Positions 7,274 through 15,907 of a stretch of DNA of 19,886 nt are shown one piece after another. The position numbers were made by a program, and so were the translations under genes. The stretch is from CBDUQI01 sp965369325 (GTDB lineage: Bacteria > Pseudomonadota > Gammaproteobacteria > Steroidobacterales > JBCBZW01): positions 1 through 19,886 of the forward strand of contig CBDUQI010000102.1 of assembly GCA_965369325.1 (NCBI GenBank), given 5' to 3'. The notes under the pieces are model-generated. The model saw nothing but the letters and a program-made list of their open reading frames with translations, did not search any database and was not told where the DNA came from. Numbering within the stretch: the stretch's first letter is position 1; every line of letters begins with the position of its first letter.

Positions 7274-8179
7274 TCAGACGGAGGCTGGAATCGTCCGTTG
7301 GTGCCCATAAAGATTCACGATAACGATTCCGCTGATCACCAGACTAAGCGCAATGATGTGGTAGCGGTCAACCTGCTCACCCAGAAGCCACACGCCAGCC
7401 AGCGCACCGAACACCGGCGTAAGAAAGGTAAACGCAGAAAGCGTCGTCGCGGAGTAGCGTGCGAGCATGGCGAACCACGCAAGGTACGATATTGTTGCCA
7501 CACCGACTATTTGGAAGGCGAGCGAGGAGTAGACAAGTCCGCTGACAGGGATGCGTATGTCGCCTTCAAATACCAGACCGGCCAGGCACAGGAGCAGCCC
7601 AGAGACGCTCAGCTGATAAAACAAAATCTGAGACGGTGCCGCCTCAGACAATCCGGTGATCCGTACCGCCAATGTAGTTAATCCCCAGGCCAGCCCTGCT
7701 GCCATAGCGCAAATGTCGCCTACCAGCTTCGCGCTTTCCAGGACCAGTGACGCGCGCAGTACAATGCCTGTGCCCATAAAGGCGAGAAACACGCCGAACC
7801 AACCCAGTGGCGAGAGTCTATCTCCCTTGATCCCAAAATGTGCGCCGATGGCAACAACAAATGGCGCCGTGTAGATCAGCAGAGCGGCGCGTGCCGCATC
7901 GGTATGCTTAAGGGCAAAATAAAATAATCCAAACTCGACAGCGAAAAACAAGCCAACGAACAACCCCGGGCCGAGTAATCCGGTGGTCCAACGATGTTTG
8001 GCAAGCACGATCCAGAGACCAACCAGCACCGTCGCCCCGAAAGAGCGCATCCCTGATTGCCACAGCGGAGGCACTTCGGCAATCGCCAACTTGATGGCGA
8101 CCTGCTGCGCGCCCCACACGGCGCACAGAGTCATTACGACCATGATCGCGAATACATCCAGTTGTTGCTGCCGCTGCAT
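7274..8179 (-). CDS. DMT-superfamily permease (EamA family)
   Basis: The 301-aa integral membrane protein shows the drug/metabolite transporter layout: two EamA repeats of about five transmembrane helices each. The first covers residues about 8-140 and includes AVWGAQQVAIKLA and the FYFALKHTDAARAALLIYTAPFVVAIGAHF helix pair. The second covers about 150-292 and includes LSAFTFLTPVFGALAGVWLLGEQVD and a final LVISGIVIVNLYG helix. Such proteins export or exchange small metabolites such as amino acids or nucleosides across the inner membrane; substrate cannot be read from sequence. The ATG at 8179 is 18 bp downstream of the yheS stop, so it is probably co-transcribed with yheS. Length is normal and nothing looks damaged. 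Confidence 0.87.
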   Translation of the reverse strand: MQRQQQLDVFAIMVVMTLCAVWGAQQVAIKLAIAEVPPLWQSGMRSFGATVLVGLWIVLAKHRWTTGLLGPGLFVGLFFAVEFGLFYFALKHTDAARAALLIYTAPFVVAIGAHFGIKGDRLSPLGWFGVFLAFMGTGIVLRASLVLESAKLVGDICAMAAGLAWGLTTLAVRITGLSEAAPSQILFYQLSVSGLLLCLAGLVFEGDIRIPVSGLVYSSLAFQIVGVATISYLAWFAMLARYSATTLSAFTFLTPVFGALAGVWLLGEQVDRYHIIALSLVISGIVIVNLYGHQRTIPASV

Positions 8180-8197
8180 CTGAAAGATGTCTGCCCT

Positions 8198-10093
8198 CTA
8201 GTCGGATATATCTTCAAGTTGTTCACTGACGAGAAGCCACTGCGACTCCAGCGCGTCAATATTGGCCAGGATTCCTGCGCGATCCTTAGAAAGTTGTCCC
8301 AGCTCCTGTTTTCGGCCCGCATCCGCATAAAGCGATTGATCCGCCAGTTGTGCCTCAACCTGTTCCAGCGTCGCGCGATCGTTGGCAATATCCGCTTCAA
8401 GCTTACGCACTTTGTCCAGCATCGGTTTTAAGCGTTTACGCGCTTCCGCCTGCGCCTGACGTTGCTGCTTGCGGTTTCGAGTGCTTTCCGCCGGGGCAGG
8501 GAGCTCTTGGTAGCGCCCCGCGCGCCGCTGTTCCTGCTCGTTGAGCCAGGCGGGATACTCATCCAGGCTGCCCGTGAATCGGTCGACAACACCATCGTGC
8601 ACAATCAGTAGATCGTCGCACACGCTGCGCAGCAAATGCCGATCATGCGATATGACCACCAGCGCGCCGCTGTACTCGATTAGAGCAACGCTGAGCGAAT
8701 GACGCATCTCAAGATCCAGATGATTGGTCGGCTCATCAAGCAACAGCAGATTGGGCCCGCGGCGTATCATCAGCGCCAGTACCAGACGGGCTTTCTCGCC
8801 TCCGGAAAATGGTTCGATGGGCTCAAAGATGCGCTCATCGCTGAAACCAAATCTCCCTAGGTAGTTGCGGTGCTCTTGTTCGCGATCATCCGGGGCAACC
8901 TTGGCAAGATGTTCGACCGGACTTTGTTGCGGGTTAAGCAATTCAAGTTGGTGTTGCGCAAAGTAGCCAATTTGCGTGTCTTTACTGATCACACGCTCGC
9001 CACTCAGCAAGGTACTGCCTTCCGATAACGCTTTGACCAATGTTGATTTGCCCGCCCCGTTAACGCCAAGCAACCCAATACGGTCTCCGGCCGACAGATT
9101 AAGGTTGATGTCCTTAAGTACAGTCAGATCCCCGTAGCCTACCGAAACCTCGGTTAACCCGAGCAGGTGGTCGGGTTGTTTTTTGGGCTCAATAAAATGA
9201 AAGCGAAAGGGTGAGTCCACATGCGCGGGTGCGATCAGGTGCATGCGCTCCAGCATTTTCAAACGACTTTGCGCCTGGCGCGCCTTGGAAGCCTTGTAGC
9301 GGAAGCGGTCGACGTAGCTTTGAATGTGTTTGATTTCCTTGGTCTGACGAACGAACATGGCTTGCTGCTGCGCCAGCTGCTCAGCGCGCTGGGCCTCAAA
9401 TTGACTGTAATTGCCTGTGTACAACGATATCTTCTGATGCTCGATGTGTGCCATACGCGTGCAGATCTGATCCAGAAAATCCCGGTCATGGGACACCACT
9501 ATGAGAATGCCCTCGTAGCGTTTGAGCCACCTCTCCAGCCAGAGGATAGCGGGCAGATCCAGATGGTTGGTCGGCTCGTCAAGCAGCAGGATGTCGGAGC
9601 GGCACATCAGTGTGCGTGCAAGATTCAGGCGCATCCGCCATCCGCCTGAAAACTCGCGCACGGCCTTGTCGAATTCCTCCGGCGCAAAGCCCAACCCGTG
9701 CAGGAGTCGCGAGGCGCGAGACCGCGCAGTGTAACCATCGATGGTATGCATGCGCTCGTGCAGGGCATGCACCTGCGGATTGTCCGGGGCGGATGCGGTA
9801 AGGGCGCGCTGGACCGTGCGCAATTCCTCATCACCGTCCATGACGTACTCCACAGCGGCGTTGCTGCCCGTCGGGCTCTCCTGCGCAATGTGTGCGATTA
9901 CATCATCACTGTTCAGCGCCAGTGCCCCATCGTCAGGTTCGAGATCTCCCAACAGCATCGCAAACAATGACGATTTGCCACAGCCATTGGCGCCGATCAG
10001 GCCCAGCCGTTGGCCGGCATGCACCTGCATGCTTGCACTTTCTATCAAAATCTTACGGCCGCGGCGAAGCGCGATATTGGTTAGACCAATCAT
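8198..10093 (-). CDS. yheS: ABC-F family ATPase, YheS type
   Basis: The 631-aa protein carries two ABC ATPase domains with no membrane helices. The first has Walker A GANGCGKSS (residues 34-42), signature FSGGWRMRLNLARTL and LLLDEPTNHLDLP. A linker contains LQAQQQAM-like and YVDRFRYKASKARQAQSRLKMLERM segments. The second has GVNGAGKSTL, FSGGEKARLVLAL and a second LLLDEPTNHLDLE. A charged coiled-coil C-terminal tail follows (about 540-631). The match to E. coli YheS (637 aa) runs over the full length, including the MELIAPAHVD-like linker. ABC-F proteins bind the ribosomal E site and rescue or tune translation of difficult sequences. The ATG at 10093 is fixed by homology at the N-terminus, yet it has no Shine-Dalgarno and an exact TATAAT lies 8 bp before it. 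It leads the minus-strand run with the DMT permease. Confidence 0.95.
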   Translation of the reverse strand: MIGLTNIALRRGRKILIESASMQVHAGQRLGLIGANGCGKSSLFAMLLGDLEPDDGALALNSDDVIAHIAQESPTGSNAAVEYVMDGDEELRTVQRALTASAPDNPQVHALHERMHTIDGYTARSRASRLLHGLGFAPEEFDKAVREFSGGWRMRLNLARTLMCRSDILLLDEPTNHLDLPAILWLERWLKRYEGILIVVSHDRDFLDQICTRMAHIEHQKISLYTGNYSQFEAQRAEQLAQQQAMFVRQTKEIKHIQSYVDRFRYKASKARQAQSRLKMLERMHLIAPAHVDSPFRFHFIEPKKQPDHLLGLTEVSVGYGDLTVLKDINLNLSAGDRIGLLGVNGAGKSTLVKALSEGSTLLSGERVISKDTQIGYFAQHQLELLNPQQSPVEHLAKVAPDDREQEHRNYLGRFGFSDERIFEPIEPFSGGEKARLVLALMIRRGPNLLLLDEPTNHLDLEMRHSLSVALIEYSGALVVISHDRHLLRSVCDDLLIVHDGVVDRFTGSLDEYPAWLNEQEQRRAGRYQELPAPAESTRNRKQQRQAQAEARKRLKPMLDKVRKLEADIANDRATLEQVEAQLADQSLYADAGRKQELGQLSKDRAGILANIDALESQWLLVSEQLEDISD

Positions 10094-10101
10094 AGCCGTT
10101 G

Positions 10102-10107
10102 ATTATA
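10102..10107 (-). promoter_or_regulatory. Candidate -10 box of yheS (leaderless start)
   Basis: TATAAT on the minus strand (10107 down to 10102) matches the consensus fully. Only 8 bases (caacggct) separate it from the yheS ATG, so initiation would fall on or next to the ATG. No good -35 hexamer is seen 16-18 bp upstream, which lowers confidence. Confidence 0.4.
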
Positions 10108-10203
10108 GGCTGTTGCTTGAGTGTTGTGTGGGTTGGACGCTCCGAAAGGGGCGATGGCGTGGCAGGTGGGCTGATGTCGTTTATGGATGTTGTGAGCACT
10201 ACA

Positions 10204-10232
10204 TTGCATCGGCTGCCTTGAGTCACTAAATT
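10204..10232 (+). promoter_or_regulatory. Candidate sigma-70 promoter for the Cys-rich lipoprotein gene
   Basis: TTGCAT at 10204-10209 and TAAATT at 10227-10232 are separated by 17 bp, in the divergent interval between yheS and the lipoprotein gene, about 85 bp before the ATG at 10317. The rest of the interval (10094-10316) shows no open frame of note. Confidence 0.35.
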
Positions 10233-10316
10233 GGGGCAGGGCGCCGTGCGTGGCCCGACACGATCACACGCCCCGCGGTGTTCTTTGCTGAGCGCAATGG
10301 TTGAGGAGAATGTTTG

Positions 10317-10778
10317 ATGGAATCCTTGAGGACGCGGTCGATTCTCTGGCTGTGTTTCACGGTACTGGCCACCCTCCTGCTAAATGCGTGCGGTGAGCCT
10401 GCAGGAACCCCGTGTGCGATCAGGGGCAGTGGTTTTACCGCAAAGCACGATTGTCAGGAGAAGTGCCTATCGCGCCAGAAGGTGCATTGCCCCGATGGCA
10501 CTGGCATCCTGCCAAAGGCATGTTCCGGAGAGCAGGGCTGTATGCCGGGAAGCTGCCCGGACGGTCAGGCGTGCTACCACATTGATGATCCGTTCGACGT
10601 GCGCAGTTTGTGCGTTATGGCGGATACATGCGGCGCGCTTACTCGCGAGCAGGTAGCGGAATGGGAACTCTCAAGCGCCGAGCGGGCAGCGGCAATCCGC
10701 GCGAAGTACCGCAAGAGTAAGGCGCCCGAAAAACCAACTGTTAGCGAACCTGCCGACCCCGATTCCAACGAGCAGTAA
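10317..10778 (+). CDS. Cys-rich lipoprotein of unknown function
   Basis: From ATG 10317 the product is 153 residues, with gaggag 8 bp upstream as a good ribosome binding site; the TTG just before it adds nothing. The N-terminus is a lipoprotein signal: basic residues, a hydrophobic run, then LLNAC with the lipid-modified Cys at position 25. The residue after Cys is Gly, which predicts outer-membrane sorting by Lol. The mature part carries ten further cysteines spaced through residues about 33-103, enough for five disulfides, with CPDGTG and CPDGQAC motifs. The C-terminal 50 residues are charged and free of cysteine, ending in a Pro/Glu/Asp-rich tail. I do not recognise the family; the pattern recalls small disulfide-rich secreted domains. 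It is likely expressed on its own from the promoter candidate at 10204. Confidence 0.7.
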   Translation: MESLRTRSILWLCFTVLATLLLNACGEPAGTPCAIRGSGFTAKHDCQEKCLSRQKVHCPDGTGILPKACSGEQGCMPGSCPDGQACYHIDDPFDVRSLCVMADTCGALTREQVAEWELSSAERAAAIRAKYRKSKAPEKPTVSEPADPDSNEQ

Positions 10779-10885
10779 GTTATTCGGAGCGGGTGTGTTC
10801 GATCTCTCCAGCACCGACCGTGCCGTTCCAGGCACCAGTTTGCTACTATCCATTGCATGGTAGCGACCCTTGGACGGAACGAGTC

Positions 10886-11983
10886 ATGTCAAATCCTACA
10901 TTTTTTTTAGCGCTTACCGGGGCGCTATCCGGGAGCATGTCTATTGCTGGGGAGCTTTGTCCGGATCCTTATCCGGATCGGATGGTCGTTGCTCTTCACG
11001 CAACGGTGATGAGTACAACGGGTGGCGGAGAAGTCACTTTGAGCGACGGGAGTATTCGAGAGTTTGTCGATCAGGAGATTGAGAACTTCCTCTACCGCCC
11101 GGGAGAAACTATCACCTTCACGTGGGATATAGACCTCGCTGCATTTATCGACGACAGTTCACCGCCTGGGTATTGTTACCCGGAGCAAGATATCTATGCT
11201 TGGACGTTGAGTGGTGGCAACAGTGCCGGCCACGGCGATGTCGTGCCGTACGCGACCGGCCGTGCCGCGCCGGACCAGGATTTTCTACATGTTGCCTCCT
11301 TTGAACGCTGGCCTCTATTCAATGTGATAACGCTGAACATCTACGATTTTCATTATCCGTTGCCAGGACCTGACGTAAAAAATTTGCAGTTGCATCAGGC
11401 GCGCAACTGGTCGACGGCGGCAGGTGGGCAATACATGTACGATGAATCGCAGGACAGGTTCTTTACCGGCGACGAGCGCGCGTCTATTCCTCCTGAAGGT
11501 TACAACTCATTCGCGTCAGGGGGCTTTGACAACTCGGGATCGGCTGTATTTAACGTTGGCTACACCGTTGAGGCTGCCGAAGATGTCCCCGCCCCGTACA
11601 ACGTCATTGGGGAAGGGCAGTCCAGCATTCATTTTTCTACCGCGTGGACTGTGCGGATGGAGCCGGAAGATGTGGATGGAGATGGTGTAGCGAACCACAA
11701 CGATAACTGTTTTCTCACGGCCAATGCAGCTCAGCGCGACACAGATGGCGATGGGATTGGAAACCTTTGCGATGCCGACCTCAACCAGGATTGCGTGGTA
11801 CAGTTTGACGATTTGGCCATCCTGAAAGCCGGTTTCTTTTCAAATGCGAATCCCAACACAGATTTCAACGGCGATGGCGCGACCGACTTCCTCGATCTGG
11901 CAATCATGCAAACCCGGTTTTTCGATCCGCCGGGTGGTAGTGGTCTGGCGAACGTGTGCGGACACGGATTGAGCTCCCAGTAA
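10886..11983 (+). CDS. Secreted protein with thrombospondin type 3 repeat and dockerin-like calcium loops
   Basis: From ATG 10886 (366 codons including stop) the protein has a signal peptide ending near SIAGELC. The frame extends upstream to 10793, but that extension puts 31 residues before the signal, so ATG 10886 is preferred. Residues about 25-255 form a beta-rich domain I do not recognise. A thrombospondin type 3-like loop follows from residue 262 (DVDGDGVANHNDNC, then DTDGDGIGNLCD). A dockerin-like pair of EF-hand loops comes next (DLNQDCVVQFDDLAILK and DFNGDGATDFLDLAIMQ). These modules bind calcium and fold outside the cell. In marine Gammaproteobacteria this TSP3-dockerin tail is common at the end of secreted proteins that have nothing to do with cellulosomes. 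A hairpin near 12075 may terminate the transcript. Confidence 0.75.
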   Translation: MSNPTFFLALTGALSGSMSIAGELCPDPYPDRMVVALHATVMSTTGGGEVTLSDGSIREFVDQEIENFLYRPGETITFTWDIDLAAFIDDSSPPGYCYPEQDIYAWTLSGGNSAGHGDVVPYATGRAAPDQDFLHVASFERWPLFNVITLNIYDFHYPLPGPDVKNLQLHQARNWSTAAGGQYMYDESQDRFFTGDERASIPPEGYNSFASGGFDNSGSAVFNVGYTVEAAEDVPAPYNVIGEGQSSIHFSTAWTVRMEPEDVDGDGVANHNDNCFLTANAAQRDTDGDGIGNLCDADLNQDCVVQFDDLAILKAGFFSNANPNTDFNGDGATDFLDLAIMQTRFFDPPGGSGLANVCGHGLSSQ

Positions 11984-12074
11984 CGCCGAAAGCGCAAAGA
12001 CTCGCTGTGATTCGATTCATATCGCACGCACTTGTGCACCCGCCCTGGCCGCCAACGCGGGCATAGTCATTACC

Positions 12075-12104
12075 AAGTGATGGTCGCCGGAGCCATCAGT
12101 TTAT
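12075..12104 (+). terminator. Candidate terminator after the dockerin-like gene
   Basis: AAGTGATGG and CCATCAGTT pair over 9 bp with one mismatch across a 9-base GC-rich loop, and TTTAT overlaps and follows the 3' arm. It lies 92 bp after the stop at 11983. The T run is short, so it is only a candidate. Confidence 0.4.
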
Positions 12105-12160
12105 GCAATAAACCCGATAGGTGGCAAACACGCCACTCAACGACTACTATCAGTACAGAC

Positions 12161-12206
12161 CCAGATGTTATGTAAACTTATAAGCTCTTAATTTTAAAGA
12201 GTTTCC
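12161..12206 (+). promoter_or_regulatory. AT-rich leader of the FG-GAP gene
   Basis: The stretch is much more AT-rich than its surroundings and contains TTATAA (12178-12183) and TAATTT (12188-12193), plus the short inverted repeat CTCTT/AAGAG at 12185-12201. It ends 10 bp before the ribosome binding site at 12216. A promoter here is likely, but no -35/-10 pair with normal spacing stands out. Confidence 0.35.
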
Positions 12207-12228
12207 TTGTTCCATCAGGAGGTTGGTT

Positions 12229-14622
12229 ATGGGTAACATTGGAGGACTGTACGCCCCGTACTCGCGGGTATTTCTCACTCTCTCACTGCTTCTTTTCTGG
12301 GGCTGCAGTAGCGCCGCTGGCATTACTTTCTCTGAACTTCCGGCGGAGGCAGGCATCGGCGCATATGAGCGCACGCCATCACCGCGCGCCGTGCAAAACC
12401 AGGTATTGATTGATGGCACGCTGCCGTCCGGTGCATCAGTGTTTTGCCGTGACGCTATTGAGGCCGCTATCCCAGGGGCGTTCGACAACGCACCCGTAGT
12501 GCCGCTTGTTGCTGGTTTCGCCTGCCAGCCGTTAGCACCTCGCGGTGTGCCGGGCACTTGCATTTTCGACTACGACGACGATGGTGATGAGGATTTCTAC
12601 GTCACCAACGGCCCAGGCAGTTCCAACTCACTGTTCGCAAATCAGTTCGCCCAAACAGGTGTGGTGACCTTCATCGATGTCGCGGCGCAGGCAGGTGTAC
12701 AGGCGCAGTCGCAGGACAGCTCCGGCTGCGTGGCAGCGGATTTGGACAATGACGGCGATCAGGAACTGTTTGTCCTGGGTATGGCGAGCGTCGGTGCTAA
12801 CACCGCTGGCAACGTGCTGTTTGACAACAATGGCGATGGCAGTTTCGCGATCGCAGTCTCGGGTGCTGAAGGCAGCGCGAGCGGGGTAGCGCTTTCGAGC
12901 ACGCTAGCGGATGTAGATGCCGATGGACTACTGGATATTTTTATTTCCCATGCGGCTGTCGCCAGCGATCTCACCGCCATTTACCTGTTGCCAACTGAGC
13001 GCAACCAAAAGAATCAGCTGTATCTGAATCAGGGGGGGTTGAGCTTCACGGATGTTAGCGACACCTCGGGCATTCGCGATCTGGCCGGCATGCGAGTTTG
13101 CCCCGAACCTAACGTCGCATGCGATATAGGTGAGGCGCAGCCGATCGCGGAATCGATTAGTGCAGGGTTCAGTTGGGCCACTGCCGCCGCAGATATCGAT
13201 CTGGATGGCGACATCGACATCATGACCGGAGACGACCAGGCCGCCGTACCAGATGTCGGCTCGCCGGTCTCCCCATTTGAGGGTGTGCCCAACAGCAACC
13301 GCGGTCTGGTGCATGTGCACCTAAACGACGGGGAGGGTGGTTTTACGGACCAGCCTGCCGCCATCGACCGGACTGGGGCTGCGCCGACCGGATCGTGGAT
13401 GGGAATTAGTTATTGTGATTACAATCACGATGGCCACATGGACTTCTTCGGCTCAAACTTCGGCGACGTGAATCTTTCTGCCGCGCTCGGGGCGCCACTG
13501 CTAGGTGTACAGCCAAGCCGATGGTTCCTTGGGAACGGCGACGGGACATTCGTCGACTCACTGGTGCCGGGCGGACCGTTACCTGGTATTGGGGCCACGC
13601 CGTTCGGGTGGGGCAGTGCATCGATCGACTACGACAACGATGGTGATTGTGATGTCGTGTTTACCGGCAATATTTTCCCCGGCGGTTTGGTGACACTCGA
13701 CAACCCCATCGCGGTATACGAGAACGATGGGGACGGGAACTTCACCGGCGATACGACCATACTTACCGATGCGAATCGTGCTCGTCACCAGTTGCGGGTA
13801 AAACACGCCATGGCAGCAGGCGATTTTAACGATGATGGTTTTGCAGATATCGTCACTGTATCCAATACCAATATTCCTGCTTCCACACTCGAACCGGGCC
13901 CAAATGGCGAACCACCTCTGACATTCGCGAACCCATTTAACTTCGGCGGCCCATGGGATACCGAGGCACTGGTCAGCGCCTACATGGCGCCTTGCGATTT
14001 CTCCGCTCCCGCACCCGGTTCCAAGTGTGAAGAGCTCGCACCGGATGCCGACGACCTTCCGCCCATTCCGTATCTGGAGACGGTTATCGTACCGGGGCCT
14101 GGTGGTCCCATTGTCGTGCCTGATAGCTATCCGAACGGTGATGTTTCGGTGGAGATTAGCAGCGGCAACGCTAACCAGTGGATCAAGGTGGATACAGCCG
14201 GCAGCATTGGCATCATCCAGCACGCCCGGGTGAACCGTGATGGTATTGGCGCCGTTGTTCAGGTAACTCCGGTTCAGGGTTTCCAGAAGGGCCGGGTAGC
14301 GATGCAGCCTGTAGTGGCGGGCAGTGGACGCACCTCGCAGCACAGTGAAGTGGCAGGATTCGGCCTGGGCGACCTCAGCCGAGCAACCATCGACGTATTG
14401 TGGCCAGGTGGCGTACGCAACCGGCTGCACCGCGTACCCGGCCGGCAAACCGTCCTGTTTCCGGAGATCCCGTGCTCGATTGATACGGACAGCTCATTGC
14501 TGGTCTACCAACGATGCGTACGCACGGCGTTAGAGGGATTAGTGGATGCAGACGTGTTGGGCGACGCACAGGCGCGACGTTTCAGCGCGAGCGCATTCAT
14601 TGCATATTTAGAAGAGCGCTAA
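12229..14622 (+). CDS. Exported FG-GAP/VCBS repeat protein with ASPIC/UnbV C-terminal domain
   Basis: The ATG at 12229 has caggagg 6 bp upstream, an excellent ribosome binding site, so it is preferred to the TTG at 12223. The 797-aa product opens with a signal peptide (hydrophobic run 14-24, then GCSSAAG; Cys26 sits in an imperfect lipobox). A series of calcium-loop repeats follows from residue 114: DYDDDGDEDFY, DLDNDGDQELF, DVDADGLLDIF, DIDLDGDIDIM, DYNHDGHMDFF, DYDNDGDCDVVF and DFNDDGFADIV. These are typical of FG-GAP/VCBS blades in a beta-propeller. Residues about 647-745 are an ASPIC/UnbV domain, with NRDGIGAVVQV, GFGLGDLSRATIDVLWPGG and a final VLFPEI. A C-terminal helical tail of 50 residues is unassigned. 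Such proteins resemble CRTAC1 and are secreted or surface-bound; their role is unclear. It is the third exported calcium-binding or Cys-rich protein in a row. Confidence 0.88.
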   Translation: MGNIGGLYAPYSRVFLTLSLLLFWGCSSAAGITFSELPAEAGIGAYERTPSPRAVQNQVLIDGTLPSGASVFCRDAIEAAIPGAFDNAPVVPLVAGFACQPLAPRGVPGTCIFDYDDDGDEDFYVTNGPGSSNSLFANQFAQTGVVTFIDVAAQAGVQAQSQDSSGCVAADLDNDGDQELFVLGMASVGANTAGNVLFDNNGDGSFAIAVSGAEGSASGVALSSTLADVDADGLLDIFISHAAVASDLTAIYLLPTERNQKNQLYLNQGGLSFTDVSDTSGIRDLAGMRVCPEPNVACDIGEAQPIAESISAGFSWATAAADIDLDGDIDIMTGDDQAAVPDVGSPVSPFEGVPNSNRGLVHVHLNDGEGGFTDQPAAIDRTGAAPTGSWMGISYCDYNHDGHMDFFGSNFGDVNLSAALGAPLLGVQPSRWFLGNGDGTFVDSLVPGGPLPGIGATPFGWGSASIDYDNDGDCDVVFTGNIFPGGLVTLDNPIAVYENDGDGNFTGDTTILTDANRARHQLRVKHAMAAGDFNDDGFADIVTVSNTNIPASTLEPGPNGEPPLTFANPFNFGGPWDTEALVSAYMAPCDFSAPAPGSKCEELAPDADDLPPIPYLETVIVPGPGGPIVVPDSYPNGDVSVEISSGNANQWIKVDTAGSIGIIQHARVNRDGIGAVVQVTPVQGFQKGRVAMQPVVAGSGRTSQHSEVAGFGLGDLSRATIDVLWPGGVRNRLHRVPGRQTVLFPEIPCSIDTDSSLLVYQRCVRTALEGLVDADVLGDAQARRFSASAFIAYLEER

Positions 14623-14645
14623 GATAGCGCTTGCATCACTTAAGA

Positions 14646-14673
14646 TACGGGGCCGACTGAATGTCGCCCCGTA
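14646..14673. terminator. Bidirectional hairpin between convergent genes
   Basis: TACGGGG and CGAC pair with GTCG and CCCCGTA to give an 11-bp stem with one bulged C and a TGAAT loop. It sits 24 bp after the FG-GAP gene and 48 bp after the minus-strand gene ending at 14722. Neither side has a T run, but the stem is strong and well placed to end transcription from both sides. A second weaker pairing (AGGTGC at 14680, GCACCT at 14718) follows. Confidence 0.55.
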
Positions 14674-14721
14674 CCCCTCAGGTGCGCCGATCAAAGGTTT
14701 GGTTTCACGTCAGCCCGGCAC

Positions 14722-15876
14722 CTAATTCAATGACGCCGCCATCACACGTAACGCCGCATCCGCATCGCCCGGCTCACCATTCGCAAGCGATTTCAGATAA
14801 GCGGCAACCACCCCCATAGCGTCTTCCGTCAGAGACCCTTTCTCTGTCACCTCATCCAGCATCGTTAGGTGATTGTTCACGAAGGTTCGTGTAGAGGCCG
14901 AGCCTTGCACTAGAGTCGGTTCACGCAGCAATCGCACCTCCAGCTTAGACAGGGCGGCTTTGATCGGATCGGTTGACCGCTCTTTGACAGACCGTAACCG
15001 GGCAATGGCAGCCCCGGCCTTCATCATAGTCTGCTCGGCAGCGGTGGCCTCATCCACCAACTTACTCAACCAGGCACGATGGTCTCGGCTGAGGTTTTCG
15101 GTGATGGGATGCGCGCCATCTTTGATAATGGGCTCGTAGATGTGTGCGATGGCTTGCACAACGATGTTTCGGTTGCGGTCGTCGACTTCAAGTAGAACCG
15201 CTCGCGCATCGTCTGCGTCAACCTGCTCGTCGCCAGCGAACATCGCCAACAATCGCATCAGCAACGGAGAGGTACAAACCGTGGGTAGTGCAGCTTCATA
15301 TTCCTTTTCCGCATCGGCGTCAGCTTTTTCAGCAGAACGATTGCGCACAAACTCATTCACTCTGCCGCCCATTGTTCGGATGCCCGCCGTCACCGCGTCC
15401 CCTCCAATCTTCGGGACCAGCGATGATGCCAACAGTCCGATTCCGGTGATGGGATTGAACAATGCAACGACGCCGCCGACCAAAAGCAACCCTTTGGTGA
15501 CGGTCATTTGCCCCTCATCGATTTGATCCGCAGTCCGCTGCAGAAACTCAGTTACGATATCGGGATTCGTAGTCTCGGTCACGGTCGGGCGAGTTTGTTC
15601 ATTGAACAACTCTCGCAACGTCGCCAGGGCCTCGTGACTGGGTAGTAGGAAAACACGCTCTTGTTTACAGGCGTCGGCGGCGGCAAGCCCAACAGGTAGG
15701 TGCCTAACAGTGTGCAGTGTAAAGCCTGTGGGCGCTTGTGGCTGCGGTACCATGCAGTAGTACGTGCGGTCCACTGCCTGAGGCGTGCCGTCATCAAATC
15801 CGAAGGCTAAACTGACCTGCTCTACCAACTCGGTCGGGAGGCGGTTTGTGATTGCCGACGACAATTTTTGAAACAT
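14722..15876 (-). CDS. Unrecognised 384-aa protein with one hydrophobic hairpin
   Basis: I do not recognise this family. The protein has no signal peptide and is predicted mostly helical. Residues 129-154 are hydrophobic and rich in Gly (LLLVGGVVALFNPITGIGLL), long enough for one helix or a short re-entrant hairpin. The preceding stretch (about 80-125) and the following one (about 170-195, with EKADADAEKEYEAAL) are charged helices. The C-terminal half is acidic and helical, with DEQVDADDARAVLLEVDDRNRN near 216-237. The start is firm: ATG 15876 has agggga just upstream and a promoter 32-60 bp further back. It is a single-gene unit, convergent with the FG-GAP gene and divergent from the asparaginase. 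It could be a membrane-associated or phage/toxin-related protein, but nothing in the sequence decides this. Confidence 0.7.
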   Translation of the reverse strand: MFQKLSSAITNRLPTELVEQVSLAFGFDDGTPQAVDRTYYCMVPQPQAPTGFTLHTVRHLPVGLAAADACKQERVFLLPSHEALATLRELFNEQTRPTVTETTNPDIVTEFLQRTADQIDEGQMTVTKGLLLVGGVVALFNPITGIGLLASSLVPKIGGDAVTAGIRTMGGRVNEFVRNRSAEKADADAEKEYEAALPTVCTSPLLMRLLAMFAGDEQVDADDARAVLLEVDDRNRNIVVQAIAHIYEPIIKDGAHPITENLSRDHRAWLSKLVDEATAAEQTMMKAGAAIARLRSVKERSTDPIKAALSKLEVRLLREPTLVQGSASTRTFVNNHLTMLDEVTEKGSLTEDAMGVVAAYLKSLANGEPGDADAALRVMAASLN

Positions 15877-15907
15877 TCATATTCCCCTGATGAAACTGGG
15901 ACGCTAC

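Noticed and set aside
11770..11940. Cellulosome component
   Set aside because: The dockerin-like loops occur without cohesin or cellulase genes, and this tail is common on unrelated secreted proteins of marine Gammaproteobacteria.
13579..14448. A 289-codon open frame on the minus strand inside the FG-GAP gene
   Set aside because: It is antisense to clear calcium-loop repeats and the ASPIC/UnbV domain, and its product has no recognisable features.
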